Shown one piece after another: positions 43,139-53,496 of a stretch of 64,000 bases of DNA. Made by a program: the position numbers and the translations under genes. This stretch comes from Mycobacterium saskatchewanense. GTDB taxonomy: Bacteria; Actinomycetota; Actinomycetes; Mycobacteriales; Mycobacteriaceae. The notes beneath the pieces were generated by a model. It searched no databases. It was not told the DNA's origin and saw only the letters and a list, made by a program, of their open reading frames with translations. Position 1 is the first letter of the stretch; each line of letters begins with the position of its first letter. The stretch covers positions 310,001 through 374,000 of the forward strand of contig NZ_AP022573.1 in the NCBI RefSeq assembly GCF_010729105.1, read 5' to 3'.

Positions 43139-43294
43139 TCAGAAATAGTGCCGGCGGCCGCCGACGGCGCGTCCGGTGCTGCCGAGGACCGCGAGGACGG
43201 CGCCGATGACGAGCAGGATGATCCCGAGGGTCCACAGGATCGAGATCTTGAGCACGAATCCCGCTATGAGCAGAATGATTCCGAGAATGATCAT
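43139..43294 (-). CDS. 51-residue two-helix membrane protein (DUF6131-like)
   Basis: ATG 43294, preceded by GGGAAAGG, opens MIILGIILLIAGFVLKIS, then I-L-W-T-L-G-I-I-L-L-V-I-G-A-V-L-A-V-L-G and a basic tail G-R-A-V-G-G-R-R-H-Y-F. Two hydrophobic helices with a short turn and a positive C-terminus match small mycobacterial/actinobacterial membrane proteins of unknown function. It diverges from the response regulator gene. Confidence 0.8.
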   Translation of the reverse strand: MIILGIILLIAGFVLKISILWTLGIILLVIGAVLAVLGSTGRAVGGRRHYF

Positions 43295-43319
43295 GACAAG
43301 CCTTTCCCCTTGTTCGAGT

Positions 43320-43336
43320 GACTGACGCTCTCAGTC
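43320..43336. promoter_or_regulatory. Inverted repeat between the 51-aa gene and the response regulator
   Basis: GACTGA-CGCTC-TCAGTC, a perfect 6-bp inverted repeat with a 5-bp spacer in the divergent promoter region, 25 bp before the small gene's start and 52 bp before the regulator's start. It is a candidate operator. Confidence 0.35.
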
Positions 43337-43388
43337 GACCACCCCAAAGGGGGGAGCAATACACCCCTAAGTAGGTAATGTTCCAGGC

Positions 43389-44048
43389 ATGTCGCCCTCG
43401 CCGATCACGGTCGCTCTCGTCGACGACTACGACGTCGTCGTCAAGGGTGTGGCCAACATGCTCGATCCCTACCGCGACCGCGTCGTGATCGCCGAGCTCG
43501 ACTCCACCATGCCGGTCGAGGACACCGTCGACATCGTGCTATACGACTCGTTCGCCCAACCCGAGTCCGACCACGAGGAGATCGCCGTCCTCGTGGCCAA
43601 TCCCCGGGCGCACCGAGTCGTGGTGTACACCTGGAATTTTCACCCCGACCTCGTCGACAGCGCGCGGCGGCAGGGCGCACACGGCTACCTGTCCAAGACC
43701 CTGCCGGCCCGAGAACTCGTCGCCGCGCTGGAGGCCGTGCACTCCGGCGAGCAGGTGATCAGCGAGGTGTCATCGCGCGCCCGCAGCGCGCCCGGGCTGG
43801 ACTGGCCGGGTCGCGGCGAGGGGCTCAGCGACCGCGAGGCGGAGCTCCTGGCCCTCATCACCCAGGGCAAGAGCAACGCCGACATTGCGCGGCTGACCTA
43901 CCTGAGCCCGAACACCGTGAAGTCATACATCCGCACGGTGTACCGCAAGCTCGGTGTCGAAAGCCGAACCCAGGCCGTGCTCTGGGGCGTCAGCCACGGG
44001 TTCACCCCTGACCATCACCGCATCGAGCACTGGCGCGGCGGGCCTTAG
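43389..44048 (+). CDS. Orphan NarL/LuxR-type response regulator
   Basis: 219 aa. Receiver domain about 1-120 with acidic pocket D12/D13, likely phosphoacceptor D53 (L-Y-D-S) and K in Y-L-S-K-T-L-P. LuxR helix-turn-helix about 145-205 ([31 protein letters not shown]). No histidine kinase gene is adjacent. TAATGT (43376-43381) lies 7 nt before ATG, so the transcript is probably leaderless. The stop overlaps the convergent methyltransferase stop. Confidence 0.9.
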   Translation: MSPSPITVALVDDYDVVVKGVANMLDPYRDRVVIAELDSTMPVEDTVDIVLYDSFAQPESDHEEIAVLVANPRAHRVVVYTWNFHPDLVDSARRQGAHGYLSKTLPARELVAALEAVHSGEQVISEVSSRARSAPGLDWPGRGEGLSDREAELLALITQGKSNADIARLTYLSPNTVKSYIRTVYRKLGVESRTQAVLWGVSHGFTPDHHRIEHWRGGP

Positions 44049-44959
44049 CCCGGCCGTTGCTCGAGGGTGGCGGTGAGGTAGCCGGAGGCGCCACCGAACA
44101 AGGCCAACTCGTCGGCAGGCAGCTCGAATCCGTTGGCGCCGTAGGCCCGCTCGGTCGTCTGGATGTCCGTCCGCCACCCGTGCGCGGCGAGGTACTCGGC
44201 CGCCGTGTTGCGCTCGCCGGTGTAGAACAGCTCGGCCAGGTTGATGTTGGAGCCGATGCGCCGCGACCGCTCGGTCAGCCGCTCCGCCCAGTCCGCGGGG
44301 ATGTTGCGCATGTCCATGTGTTCGGTCGCGATGCGGCTCCCCGGCGCCGACAGGGCGGCGATGTTGTCGAACAGGCGATCCTGCGCCTCGGGTGGCAGGT
44401 AGACCAGCAGCCCCTCGGCGCTCCACGCGGTCGGCTGTCCGGTGTCGAATCCGGCCTGCCGCAACGCCGACGGCCAGTCGTCGCGCAGGTCGATGGCGAC
44501 GGTGCGGCGCTCGGCGCTGGGCTCGGCGCCGAGACCGGCCAGGGTCCGCGTCTTGAATTCGATCACGTCGGGCTGGTCGATCTCGTAGACCACGGTGCCC
44601 GCCGGCCACGCCAGCCGGTAGGCGCGCGTGTCCAGGCCCGAGGCCAGGATCACGGCCTGCCGGATGCCCGCGCCCGTCGCCTGCAGGAAGAAGTCGTCGA
44701 AAAACCGGGTGCGCACGGTGATCTGCTCGTTCATCGCCCTGCGATTCAGCAGGGGATCGTCCTCGCGGGGCCCGAGCTCACCGTCGATCAGCTTGACGAA
44801 GGTGTCCATGCCCACCGCACGTACCAGTGGGTCGGCCCACGGGTCGTCGAGCAGCGGATCCGGCCCCTGCGACGCCATCGCCCGCGACGCGGCGACGGCC
44901 GTCGCGGTGGCGCCCACGCTGGACGCCAGATCCCAGGTGTCGTTCTCGGTGCGGGCCAT
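44045..44959 (-). CDS. SAM-dependent methyltransferase, mycobacterial TIGR00027/LCM-like family
   Basis: 304 aa. [18 protein letters not shown] near the N-terminus, [15 protein letters not shown] and Y-E-I-D-Q-P-D-V are the signatures of the leucine carboxyl methyltransferase-like family that is expanded in mycobacteria. The substrate is unknown. ATG 44959 follows GGAAAGGGG. The upstream 50 bp (44985-45015) are AT-rich and likely hold the promoter. Confidence 0.9.
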   Translation of the reverse strand: MARTENDTWDLASSVGATATAVAASRAMASQGPDPLLDDPWADPLVRAVGMDTFVKLIDGELGPREDDPLLNRRAMNEQITVRTRFFDDFFLQATGAGIRQAVILASGLDTRAYRLAWPAGTVVYEIDQPDVIEFKTRTLAGLGAEPSAERRTVAIDLRDDWPSALRQAGFDTGQPTAWSAEGLLVYLPPEAQDRLFDNIAALSAPGSRIATEHMDMRNIPADWAERLTERSRRIGSNINLAELFYTGERNTAAEYLAAHGWRTDIQTTERAYGANGFELPADELALFGGASGYLTATLEQRPG

Positions 44960-45050
44960 CCACGAACCCCTTTCCGCGCGAGTGCGCGTTAGTTAGCTCA
45001 TTTAAGTGACTTCCCCACTGTACCCCCGTTCGCGCGGGGCCGCGTGGAGC

Positions 45051-46787
45051 TCAGCCGGCCGCGCGCAGCACCGCGAACGAATGCCCGTCGAGCAGCGTGC
45101 TGTCGCCGTCGACGCCGGGCCGGCCCCAGGCCAGCACCGTCTCGCCCGTCACCGGAACCTTCACCGGCTCGGCGCCGAGGTTGCATGCGATACGCAACCG
45201 CCCGTGGGAGACGACGATCCAGCGCTGATCCTCGTCGAAGTCGACCGCGAGGTGGTCCAGCCACGGGTCGGCCATGTCGGGATCGTCGTATCGCAGCGCG
45301 ATGAGCTCGCGGTACACGCGCAGCAGCCGGGCGTGGTCGCCCGAGTCGATCTCGTCCCACTTGAGCTTGGACCGCCGGAACGTCTCGGGGTCCTGGGGGT
45401 CGGGGATGTCGTCGGCGTCCCAGCCGTGCCCGGCGAATTCCGCCTTGCGCCCCTCCGCGGTCGCCTTCGCCAATTCCGGCTCGGGGTGCGAGCTGAAGAA
45501 CTGGAACGGGGTGGACGCACCGTATTCTTCACCCATGAAAAGCATTGCGGTATAAGGTGTTCCGAGCGCAAGGGCGGCCTTGACCGCACACTGTCCGGCC
45601 GTCAGGTTCTGCGACGGGCGGTCGCCGAGGGCCCGGTTGCCGACCTGGTCGTGGGTGCAAGTGTAGGCGACCAGCCGGGTCCCTGGAATGCCCGTGCCCT
45701 CGGTGGTGTCCAGTGGGCGCCCGTGGCGGCGGCGCCGGAACGACGAGTACGTGGCCGCGTGGAAGAAGCCGCGCCGCAATGTATGCGCGAGCGTCGCCAG
45801 CGAACCGAAGTCGGCGTAGTAACCCTGCCGCTCGCCGGACACCGCGGTGTGGATGGCGTGATGGATGTCGTCGGCCCACTGCGCCGTCACCCCGTACCCG
45901 CCTCGGTCGCGGGGGGTGATGAGCCGCGGATCGTTGAGGTCGCTCTCGGCAACCAGCGACAGCGGACGGCCCAAATCCCTTGACAGCCAGTCGGTTTCGG
46001 CCGCCATCTCCTCGAGAATGTGGATGGCGGTGGTGTCCACCAACGCGTGCACCGCGTCGAGGCGCAGGCCGTCGGCGTGGAAATCGCGCATCCAGCGCAG
46101 CGCGCACCCGATGATGTAACGCCGCACCTCGTCCGAGTCGGCGTCGGCGATGTTGATCCCCTCGCCCCACGGATTGCTCGCCGAGGACAGGTAGGGCCCG
46201 AACTTCGGCAGGTAGTTGCCGGACGGGCCGAGGTGGTTGAACACCGCGTCGATCAGCACACCGAGGCCCCGCGCGTGGCAGGCGTCGACGAACCGGACGA
46301 GGCCGTCCGGGCCGCCGTAGGGTTCGTGGACGCTGTACCACAGCACGCCGTCGTATCCCCAGCCGTGCGTGCCGGCGAACGAGTTGACGGGCATCACCTC
46401 GACGAAGTCGACGCCGAGATCGACCAGGTAATCCAGCTTCTCGATCGCCGAATCGAACGTGCCAGCCGCGGTGAAGGTGCCGACGTGCAGCTCGTAGATC
46501 ACCGCGCCGCCGACCGGCCGGCCGGCCCAGTCGCCATCGGTCCATGCCGCCGGCGCTGGATCCCACAACTGCGAGCGCTCGTGCACGCCCTCGGGCTGCC
46601 GCGGTGACCGCGGATCGGGGAGCACCGTCGGGTCGTCATCGAGCAGGAAGCCGTAGCGGGCGTCCGGCGCCGCGTCGACGTTGGCATGCCACCAGCCGTC
46701 GTCGGAGCGGGTCATCGGGTGCACGTGGCCGTCGACGTCGAGGCGCACCCGCTCGGGTTTAGGGGCCCAGACCCGGAATTCAGTCAT
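45051..46787 (-). CDS. treZ: Malto-oligosyltrehalose trehalohydrolase
   Basis: 578-aa GH13 enzyme that releases trehalose from maltooligosyl-trehalose made by TreY. An N-terminal beta domain (F-R-V-W-A-P-K-P-E-R-V-R-L) precedes the barrel, which shows V-E-V-M-P-V-N-S-F, the nucleophile region D-G-L-R-L-D-A-V-H, the acid E in L-V-A-E-S-D and the T-C-T-H-D-Q-V-G-N motif. Its start overlaps the treY stop by 8 bp. Last gene of the treX-treY-treZ operon (Rv1562c type). Confidence 0.95.
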   Translation of the reverse strand: MTEFRVWAPKPERVRLDVDGHVHPMTRSDDGWWHANVDAAPDARYGFLLDDDPTVLPDPRSPRQPEGVHERSQLWDPAPAAWTDGDWAGRPVGGAVIYELHVGTFTAAGTFDSAIEKLDYLVDLGVDFVEVMPVNSFAGTHGWGYDGVLWYSVHEPYGGPDGLVRFVDACHARGLGVLIDAVFNHLGPSGNYLPKFGPYLSSASNPWGEGINIADADSDEVRRYIIGCALRWMRDFHADGLRLDAVHALVDTTAIHILEEMAAETDWLSRDLGRPLSLVAESDLNDPRLITPRDRGGYGVTAQWADDIHHAIHTAVSGERQGYYADFGSLATLAHTLRRGFFHAATYSSFRRRRHGRPLDTTEGTGIPGTRLVAYTCTHDQVGNRALGDRPSQNLTAGQCAVKAALALGTPYTAMLFMGEEYGASTPFQFFSSHPEPELAKATAEGRKAEFAGHGWDADDIPDPQDPETFRRSKLKWDEIDSGDHARLLRVYRELIALRYDDPDMADPWLDHLAVDFDEDQRWIVVSHGRLRIACNLGAEPVKVPVTGETVLAWGRPGVDGDSTLLDGHSFAVLRAAG

Positions 46788-49104
46788 GGCTGCGCTCCAG
46801 CAAGACGACCGGCAGCTCGCCGAACAATTGCGCGGCCGCCGTCGGGCCGCTCGCCATCGCGCCGGTCAGAGCGTCGGTCCAGCGCCCCTCGGGAACGGGG
46901 ATGACGGTGTTGCCCCAGCCCCGCTCCTTGAGGCGCACCGTCCAGCGGGTCACCGCCACCAGGATGTCGCCACCCCGCAGGAACGCCACCACGTGATCGG
47001 CGGCCTCGCCGCTGGCCAGGACAGGCGTGTAGTCGCCACGCAGGAAGCTGTCCGGACGGGACCGCCGCAGCTTCAGCGCCGTCGTGACGACCCGGATCTT
47101 GGGGTGTTCCAACGCGTTCAGCGCCGCGCGCCGGGCGGTGTAGTCGACCGGCCGGCGGTTGTCCGGGTCGACCAGGCTGTCGTCCCACAGCTCGGTGCCC
47201 TGGTAGACGTCCGGAATCCCCGGCACGGTCAGCGCGAGCAGCTTCTGGCCCAGCGCGTCGCTGGCCGCGTGCGGATTGAGCTGCACGACAAGCTCGGTCA
47301 GCTGTCCGGCGACCGGTCCGTCGAGCACGGTGTCCAGCCAACGGTGCACCGCGCCCTCGAAATCCGCGTCCGGCTCGTTCCACGTGGTGTGCCAGGCCGC
47401 TTCCCGGATCGCTTTCTCGGTGTAGGCGTGCAACCGGTCGCGCAGCGCCTCGGTAACCGCGGGGTTTTCCAGGCCGCTGACCGGCCACACGCCGAAGATG
47501 TTCTGCCACAGGAATTGTCCGGTCGCCGGGTCGGGGGAGGGCGCCCGGACCTCCCAGCGGGCGAGGAACTCCGTCCAGAGCGACGGGACCTGCGACAGCA
47601 CGCCGATGCGGGCCCGGACGTCCTCGCCGCGCTTCGTGTCGTGGGTGGTCAGCGTCGTCATGGTCTGCGGCCACGTCCGGGCGCGGATGGCGGCGCTGTC
47701 ATGGAACTCCGCCGCGCCGACGCCGAAGCGGTGCGGTTCGCCGCCCACCTCGTTGAGCGACACGAGCCGGGCGTCGCGATAGAAGTAGCAGTCCTCAACA
47801 GACTTGGCCGTCACCGCCCCGCACAGCTGCTGTAACCGGGTGACCGGCTCGCCCCCGCGGGCGAGGGCGGCGGCGACGACCTGCAGGGCGGGGTCCAATT
47901 CCGGTGCGGCCGCCTGCGTTTCGGCGAGTGCGGTGGGCATGATCGCGGCCAGCCCCGGGTAGTCGCAGCGGTAGACGCCGATGTGGGTGAGCAGGGCGGC
48001 CACCGCCTGGGGGATGCCCGGATGGTCGCTGCCGGCCGCCGCGACGATGCTGCGCCGCAGCCTGCGCAGTTCGCTCGCCAACGTGTCCGTCGCCGAGCGG
48101 ACCTTGAGGTCGGCCAGCATCTGGGGCATCGCGCCGTAATCGACCCCGGCCGACTCGACGAGCGCGGTGAGCGCGGGGGCACCGGCGGGATCGACGAAGA
48201 CGCCGCCGACTTCGCGCAGCACGTCGTAGCCGGTGGTGCCGTCGACGGGCAGTGTGGGCTCCAGCGCCTCGTCGACGGCCAGGATCTTCTCGATCACGAT
48301 CCAGCCGTCGGGACCGACCACCTCGCGCAGCCACGCCAGATACCCGCAGGGATCGGACAAACCGTCCGGGTGGTCGATGCGCACGCCGTCGACCAGTCCC
48401 TCGGCGAACCACCGCGCGACCTCGGCGTGCGTCGCGTCGAACACCGCGCGATCTTCCTGGCGCAGCCCGGCCAGCGACGTGATCGAGAAGAAGCGGCGGT
48501 AGCCGCATACGCCGTTGCGCCAGCCCACCAGCCGGTAATGCTGGAGATCGTGGACTCGAGCGCCGTCCGCCGAGTGGGCGCCGTCCGCGGTGCCCGGCGC
48601 GATGGGAAACGCCAGGTCGCCCAGCCGAAGCAGATCACCGTCGACCTTCAGGTCGGCGACGTCCCCGTCGGAGCCCAGCACCGGCACCACGATCCGGCCG
48701 TCCTCGTCGAGGTCCCAGTCGATGTCGAAATACGTTGCGTAGGAGGAGGAGCGGCCGTGCCGCAGCACGTCCCACCACCATGCGTTCTCCCGGGGCTGGT
48801 CGATTCCCACGTGGTTGGGCACGATGTCCACGATCAGGCCGATGCCGCGCTCGCGGGCCGCCGCCGACAGCCGCGCCAACCCGTCGGCACCGCCCAATTC
48901 GGGCGACACCGTTGTCGGATCGGTGACGTCGTAGCCGTGATTGGAACCGGTCGTCGCGGTCATGATCGGCGACAGGTAGACGTGCGAGATCCCGAGGTCG
49001 TCCAGGTAGTCCAGCACGTTCAGAGCGTCGTCGAACGTGAACGCGAATCCGCTCGATTCACCACGCAGCTGCAACCGGTAGGTGGACAGAATTGGCAATG
49101 CCAT
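46780..49104 (-). CDS. treY: Malto-oligosyltrehalose synthase
   Basis: 774-aa GH13 enzyme that converts the terminal alpha-1,4 bond of maltodextrins into the alpha-1,1 bond of trehalose. Begins L-S-T-Y-R-L-Q-L-R; has G-V-R-I-D-H-P-D-G-L (nucleophile Asp), V-I-E-K-I-L (acid Glu) and T-T-H-D-T-K-R. Lies 3 bp after treX. With TreX and TreZ it turns glycogen into trehalose, needed for mycolate carriers and stress protection. Confidence 0.95.
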   Translation of the reverse strand: MALPILSTYRLQLRGESSGFAFTFDDALNVLDYLDDLGISHVYLSPIMTATTGSNHGYDVTDPTTVSPELGGADGLARLSAAARERGIGLIVDIVPNHVGIDQPRENAWWWDVLRHGRSSSYATYFDIDWDLDEDGRIVVPVLGSDGDVADLKVDGDLLRLGDLAFPIAPGTADGAHSADGARVHDLQHYRLVGWRNGVCGYRRFFSITSLAGLRQEDRAVFDATHAEVARWFAEGLVDGVRIDHPDGLSDPCGYLAWLREVVGPDGWIVIEKILAVDEALEPTLPVDGTTGYDVLREVGGVFVDPAGAPALTALVESAGVDYGAMPQMLADLKVRSATDTLASELRRLRRSIVAAAGSDHPGIPQAVAALLTHIGVYRCDYPGLAAIMPTALAETQAAAPELDPALQVVAAALARGGEPVTRLQQLCGAVTAKSVEDCYFYRDARLVSLNEVGGEPHRFGVGAAEFHDSAAIRARTWPQTMTTLTTHDTKRGEDVRARIGVLSQVPSLWTEFLARWEVRAPSPDPATGQFLWQNIFGVWPVSGLENPAVTEALRDRLHAYTEKAIREAAWHTTWNEPDADFEGAVHRWLDTVLDGPVAGQLTELVVQLNPHAASDALGQKLLALTVPGIPDVYQGTELWDDSLVDPDNRRPVDYTARRAALNALEHPKIRVVTTALKLRRSRPDSFLRGDYTPVLASGEAADHVVAFLRGGDILVAVTRWTVRLKERGWGNTVIPVPEGRWTDALTGAMASGPTAAAQLFGELPVVLLERSHD

Positions 49105-49107
49105 GCG

Positions 49108-51300
49108 TCACTGCGTCTTACGAAGCACGAGCAGCGAATGGGACGGCAACGAAATCGTTTCCTCGGCCTTCACCACCCGATCGGCACGGCCGACCGGATC
49201 GTTCGTGTCGAGCTCCACGGTCCACTCGTACGCATAGTCGGCGTGCGGCATAATAAACTCCACTGGTTCCTCATGGGCGTTGAAGCACAACAGAAATGAA
49301 TCATCGGCCACCCGCTCGCCGCGGGCGTTCGGTGCGGTAATGGCCTCGCCGTTGAGAAACACCGCCACACACTTGTGGAAACCCGTTCCCCAGTCGTCGT
49401 GGGTCATTTCCTGGGCGCCGGGGGTCAGCCAGGCGATGTCGCGAACCTCGTCGCCGGTTCGGAGCGGTTCGCCCTCGAAGAACCTGCGCCGGCGAAACAC
49501 CGGATGGCCCTTGCGCAGCGCGGTCGCCCTGCGGGCGAAGGCCAGCAGGTCTGCGTTCTTGTCGACCAACGACCAGTCCATCCAGGACAATTCGGAGTCC
49601 TGGCAGTAGACGTTGTTGTTGCCGTTCTGGGTGCGCCCGAACTCGTCGCCGTGGGCGATCATCGGCGTGCCCTGGCTGACCATCAGGGTGGCCCAGAAGT
49701 TGCGCATCTGGCGGCCGCGCAGCGCGAGGATGTCGGGGTCGTCGGTGGGCCCTTCGACGCCGCAGTTCCACGACCGGTTGTGGCTCTCGCCGTCACGGTT
49801 GTCCTCGCCGTTGGCCATATTGTGTTTCTCGTTGTAGGTGACCAGGTCGTTGAGGGTGAACCCGTCGTGCGCGGTCACGAAATTGATGCTGGCGCTCGGC
49901 CGTCGGCCAGTCGCCTCATACAGGTCCGACGACCCGGTCAGCCGGGAAGCGAACTCGCCCAGGGTTGCGGGTTCGCCCCGCCAGTAGTCGCGCACAGTAT
50001 CGCGATACTTCCCGTTCCACTCGGTCCACAAACCCGGGAAATTTCCGACCTGGTAGCCGCCCTCGCCGACGTCCCACGGCTCGGCGATCAATTTGACCTG
50101 ACTGATGATCGGATCCTGCTGGACCAGATCGAAAAACGCGCTCAGCCGGTCGACGTCGTGCAGCTCGCGGGCCAGGGTGGCGGCCAGGTCGAAGCGGAAG
50201 CCGTCGACGTGCATCTCGAGGACCCAGTAGCGCAGCGAGTCCATGATGAGCTGCAAAACGTGCGGGTGACGGGCGTTGAGGCTGTTGCCCGTGCCCGTGT
50301 AGTCCTTGTACAGCCGCAGGTCCGTGTCGACCAGCCGGTAGTACGCGGCATTGTCGATCCCGCGAAAGTTGATGGTGGGGCCGAGGTGGTTGCCCTCGGC
50401 GGTGTGGTTGTAGACGACGTCCAGGATCACCTCGATGCCGGCCTCGTGCAGGGTGCGCACCATCGACTTGAATTCGGCGACGCTGGCCGTGCGGTTCGCC
50501 GCGTACTGGTTGTGCGGGGCGAAGAAGCCAAAGGTGTTGTATCCCCAGTAGTTTCGCAGGCCCAGATCCAGCAGCCGGGAGTCGTGCATGAACTGGTGCA
50601 CGGGCATCAGCTCCAGGGCCGTGACGTTGAGCGCCTTGAGGTGGTCGATGACCACCGGATGGGCCAGCCCGGCGTAGGTGCCGCGGAGTTCCTCGGGGAT
50701 GCCCGGATGGGTCTGCGTCATCCCCTTGACGTGTGCTTCGTAGATGACCGTTTCGTGGTACGGGGTGAGCGGCGACCGGTCGGAGCCCCAGTCGAAGAAC
50801 GGGTTGCTGACCACGCTGGTCATGGTGTGGCCGAGCGAGTCGATCATGGGGGGAGTGCCGGGGTCGACCCCGGAGGAATTGTCGCCCTGGACAGCCTTCA
50901 GGTCGTAGGAATACAGCGCCTGGCCGAATCGAAAGTCGCCGTGGAACGCCTTGCCGTAGGGATCCAGGAGCAGCTTGCTCGGGTCGCAGCGGTGCCCGGC
51001 CTCCGGTCCCCACGGTCCGTGCACCCGATAGCCGTAGCGCTGACCCGGGATGATGTTCGGCAGATAGGCATGCCAGACGTAGCCGTCGACCTCTTCCAGG
51101 GGGATCCGCGTCTCGGCGCCCTTGTCGTCGATCAGGCACAGCTCGACCCTCTGGGCGATCTCGGAGAACAGCGAAAAGTTGGTTCCGGCGCCGTCATAGG
51201 AAGCGCCGAGCGGGTAGGGGTTTCCCGGCCAGACGGTGGCCAGCCTGGGTCGGTGGTTACCAGCAGCGCCTGTTTCTGAAGCGGGATTCTTGGTCGGCAT
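49108..51300 (-). CDS. treX: Glycogen debranching enzyme TreX/GlgX
   Basis: 730-aa GH13 isoamylase-type enzyme with an N-terminal CBM48-like domain (Y-P-L-G-A-S-Y-D-G-A-G-T-N-F). The barrel shows D-V-V-Y-N-H-T-A-E-G, the nucleophile region V-D-G-F-R-F-D-L-A, the acid in L-I-A-E-P-W-D-V-G and F-V-T-A-H-D-G. It cuts alpha-1,6 branches to feed TreY. ATG 51300 is the operon's first start; upstream is a 39-bp gap to the acyltransferase gene. Corresponds to Rv1564c. Confidence 0.94.
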   Translation of the reverse strand: MPTKNPASETGAAGNHRPRLATVWPGNPYPLGASYDGAGTNFSLFSEIAQRVELCLIDDKGAETRIPLEEVDGYVWHAYLPNIIPGQRYGYRVHGPWGPEAGHRCDPSKLLLDPYGKAFHGDFRFGQALYSYDLKAVQGDNSSGVDPGTPPMIDSLGHTMTSVVSNPFFDWGSDRSPLTPYHETVIYEAHVKGMTQTHPGIPEELRGTYAGLAHPVVIDHLKALNVTALELMPVHQFMHDSRLLDLGLRNYWGYNTFGFFAPHNQYAANRTASVAEFKSMVRTLHEAGIEVILDVVYNHTAEGNHLGPTINFRGIDNAAYYRLVDTDLRLYKDYTGTGNSLNARHPHVLQLIMDSLRYWVLEMHVDGFRFDLAATLARELHDVDRLSAFFDLVQQDPIISQVKLIAEPWDVGEGGYQVGNFPGLWTEWNGKYRDTVRDYWRGEPATLGEFASRLTGSSDLYEATGRRPSASINFVTAHDGFTLNDLVTYNEKHNMANGEDNRDGESHNRSWNCGVEGPTDDPDILALRGRQMRNFWATLMVSQGTPMIAHGDEFGRTQNGNNNVYCQDSELSWMDWSLVDKNADLLAFARRATALRKGHPVFRRRRFFEGEPLRTGDEVRDIAWLTPGAQEMTHDDWGTGFHKCVAVFLNGEAITAPNARGERVADDSFLLCFNAHEEPVEFIMPHADYAYEWTVELDTNDPVGRADRVVKAEETISLPSHSLLVLRKTQ

Positions 51301-51339
51301 CTGTCGACCTTATCCGCGCCCGGGTGGCGGGGAGCGCCC

Positions 51340-53472
51340 TCACCACCAGCCCGTGCTGGCGCCGATTTGCCGGCCCAGCTCGTCCGTCATGGTTCGCACG
51401 TAGGTGGGCGACAGGTGGTGGGCGCCGTGGTAGATCAGCACGTTTCCCTCGACCGCCCGGCACATGTCCGGGCGGCAGATCGCGTCGGACATGTCGAGCG
51501 GCTTGAGCAGCGGGAATTGTGCGACGAAGTCGAGGGTCGGGTTGTGGTCGGCCAGCACCTCGGAGCGCTTGACGCCGCACGACTGGGGGTTTCCGCCCTT
51601 GGCCAGGCAGTCCGCGGGATCGAGCGGTTTGCCGTTCTTGACCAGCCACGGCGTATCACGCATGGCCAGGATCGGAATGTTGTTGTCGGACAACGTCTGC
51701 CAGATGCCGATGTAGGTGGCCGGCATCACGTCGCCCGGCCTGATGTTCCACGGGCGGGTGGAGGTGGTGAACACGTAGTCGGGGCGGTCGGCGACCAGCT
51801 TGTCCATCGTGCGCTGCACCCACTCCCGGCACTGCGGGTACGGCGCGTTGTTGCCCATGATCAGCGGGACCTCTTCGGTGGACAATGGGCAGCCCATCTT
51901 GAGGTAGGTCACCACCTTGAAGTGGTGTACGGCGCCGAGCAGCTCCAGCGCCGGCAGCCAGTGTTCGGCGTGCGACCCGCCGGCCAGGGCGATGGTCCGG
52001 CTCGCGGCCGGGTCCCCGTAGGTGCAGACCACCACGGCGGGGTTGACGAAGTCGCTGATGCACCCGTCGCGCGTCGAGCGCGGCAGGTCCTGCTTGACCT
52101 CCAGCACCGTGGGCCGCATCGGCAGCGCGGGCACCCGCACGTGCTCGGTCAGGGCCCGCGCGCCGGGGTAGTCCTGCGCGTTGAGCACGCTCAGCTCCTT
52201 GCCCGCGGCCCGCAGGACCGTGACGTGCTGGCGCCAGGTGAACGACGTCGCGGTCAGGGTGACGCCCAGCAGCACCACCGCCGATCCGAGCGCCATCGTC
52301 GGTCGGCGCAGGCGCGCCAGCCACGGAATCGTCACGGCCGCCTCGCCGGACTGATAGCGCAGCGGGTCCTCGACGAGCCGGGTGGTCAGGTAGGCCAGCG
52401 CCCCGGACACGAGCAGCACCGCGGCGCCCTCGACGAAGTTGGCGTGCCGGTGCCCCGTGTAGGACAACCAGAAGATGAGCAGCGGCCAGTGCCACAGGTA
52501 CAGGGAGTACGCCATCGCGCCGAGCGCCACCAGCGGCCGGGCGGCCAGCAGCCGGTTGGGCAGCGGCCGGTCCTCGCCGGGGCGCAGGTTCGCCCCGGCG
52601 AGGATCATCAGCATGGTGGCGCCGACCGGGACCAGCGCCCACGGGCCGGGAAACTCCTTGACGCCGTCGATCAGGGCCCCGCACAGCAGGACCGCGCCGA
52701 GGCCCACGGTGGCGGCCAGCGTGCGCAGCCACCCCGGCCAGCACACGTGCGGCACCACCGCGCCGACGAGCGCGCCGAGCAGCAACTCCCAGGCGCGCGC
52801 GAAGCTGTTGTAGTACGCCGTCATCTGGTCATCCTGGTGGGCGAAGATCGCGTAGACGAACGACGCCACCGTCAGGGCGCTCAACAGCACCAGGAACAGC
52901 GTCCGCAGGTGGCCGTGCAGGAACCGCCGGAACATGGTGCACCCGGCGATCAGCAGCAGGAAGCCGATGTAGAACTGGCCCTGGACCGACATGGACCAGA
53001 TGTGCTGCAGCGGGCTGACGGCCTCACCGGCCCGCAGGTAGTCCGATGCGGTGCTGGCCAGCTCCCAGTTCTGGTAGTAGCCGAGGCTGGCCAGGCTTTG
53101 ATCGGCGAACGTCTCCCACCGGGTCTGCGGCTGGATCAGGATCGTCAGGGCCGCGCCGCCTGCGAGCACGACGACCAGGGCGGGAACCAGGCGGCGAACC
53201 AACCGGAGGGCTTCCGCCGGCGGCGACAGCCGGACCGCGGGGTTCAGCGCCGCGCGCAGGATCTTGCCGCCGAAGAAGAAGCCGGACAGGGCCAGGAAGA
53301 CGTCCACGCCGCCGGAGACGCGCCCGAACCAGACGTGGAACATGGCGACCAGGGCGATGGCGACGCCGCGCAAGCCGTCGAGGTCGTGGCGATAGAAGCC
53401 CGCAGACCGCGTTCCCATGTCGACCGGCTGCGCGGTGGCGAGCGGTGGGGCAGGCGGCGACAGGGTAACCAT
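51340..53472 (-). CDS. Membrane acyltransferase with C-terminal SGNH-like domain (Rv1565c-type)
   Basis: 710 aa. About 1-395 is an acyltransferase-3 (OafA/YrhL) domain with about ten transmembrane helices and the motif H-V-W-F-G-R-V-S-G-G-V-D-V-F; about 430-710 is an extracytoplasmic SGNH hydrolase-like domain (A-L-A-G-G-S-H-A-E-H and a late H-H-L-S). Such proteins O-acylate cell-envelope glycans. ATG 53472. It may be read with the trehalose genes (39-bp gap) but follows a strong terminator of ripD. Confidence 0.9.
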   Translation of the reverse strand: MVTLSPPAPPLATAQPVDMGTRSAGFYRHDLDGLRGVAIALVAMFHVWFGRVSGGVDVFLALSGFFFGGKILRAALNPAVRLSPPAEALRLVRRLVPALVVVLAGGAALTILIQPQTRWETFADQSLASLGYYQNWELASTASDYLRAGEAVSPLQHIWSMSVQGQFYIGFLLLIAGCTMFRRFLHGHLRTLFLVLLSALTVASFVYAIFAHQDDQMTAYYNSFARAWELLLGALVGAVVPHVCWPGWLRTLAATVGLGAVLLCGALIDGVKEFPGPWALVPVGATMLMILAGANLRPGEDRPLPNRLLAARPLVALGAMAYSLYLWHWPLLIFWLSYTGHRHANFVEGAAVLLVSGALAYLTTRLVEDPLRYQSGEAAVTIPWLARLRRPTMALGSAVVLLGVTLTATSFTWRQHVTVLRAAGKELSVLNAQDYPGARALTEHVRVPALPMRPTVLEVKQDLPRSTRDGCISDFVNPAVVVCTYGDPAASRTIALAGGSHAEHWLPALELLGAVHHFKVVTYLKMGCPLSTEEVPLIMGNNAPYPQCREWVQRTMDKLVADRPDYVFTTSTRPWNIRPGDVMPATYIGIWQTLSDNNIPILAMRDTPWLVKNGKPLDPADCLAKGGNPQSCGVKRSEVLADHNPTLDFVAQFPLLKPLDMSDAICRPDMCRAVEGNVLIYHGAHHLSPTYVRTMTDELGRQIGASTGWW

Positions 53473-53496
53473 GATCGACCGCTAATTTACCGAAAA

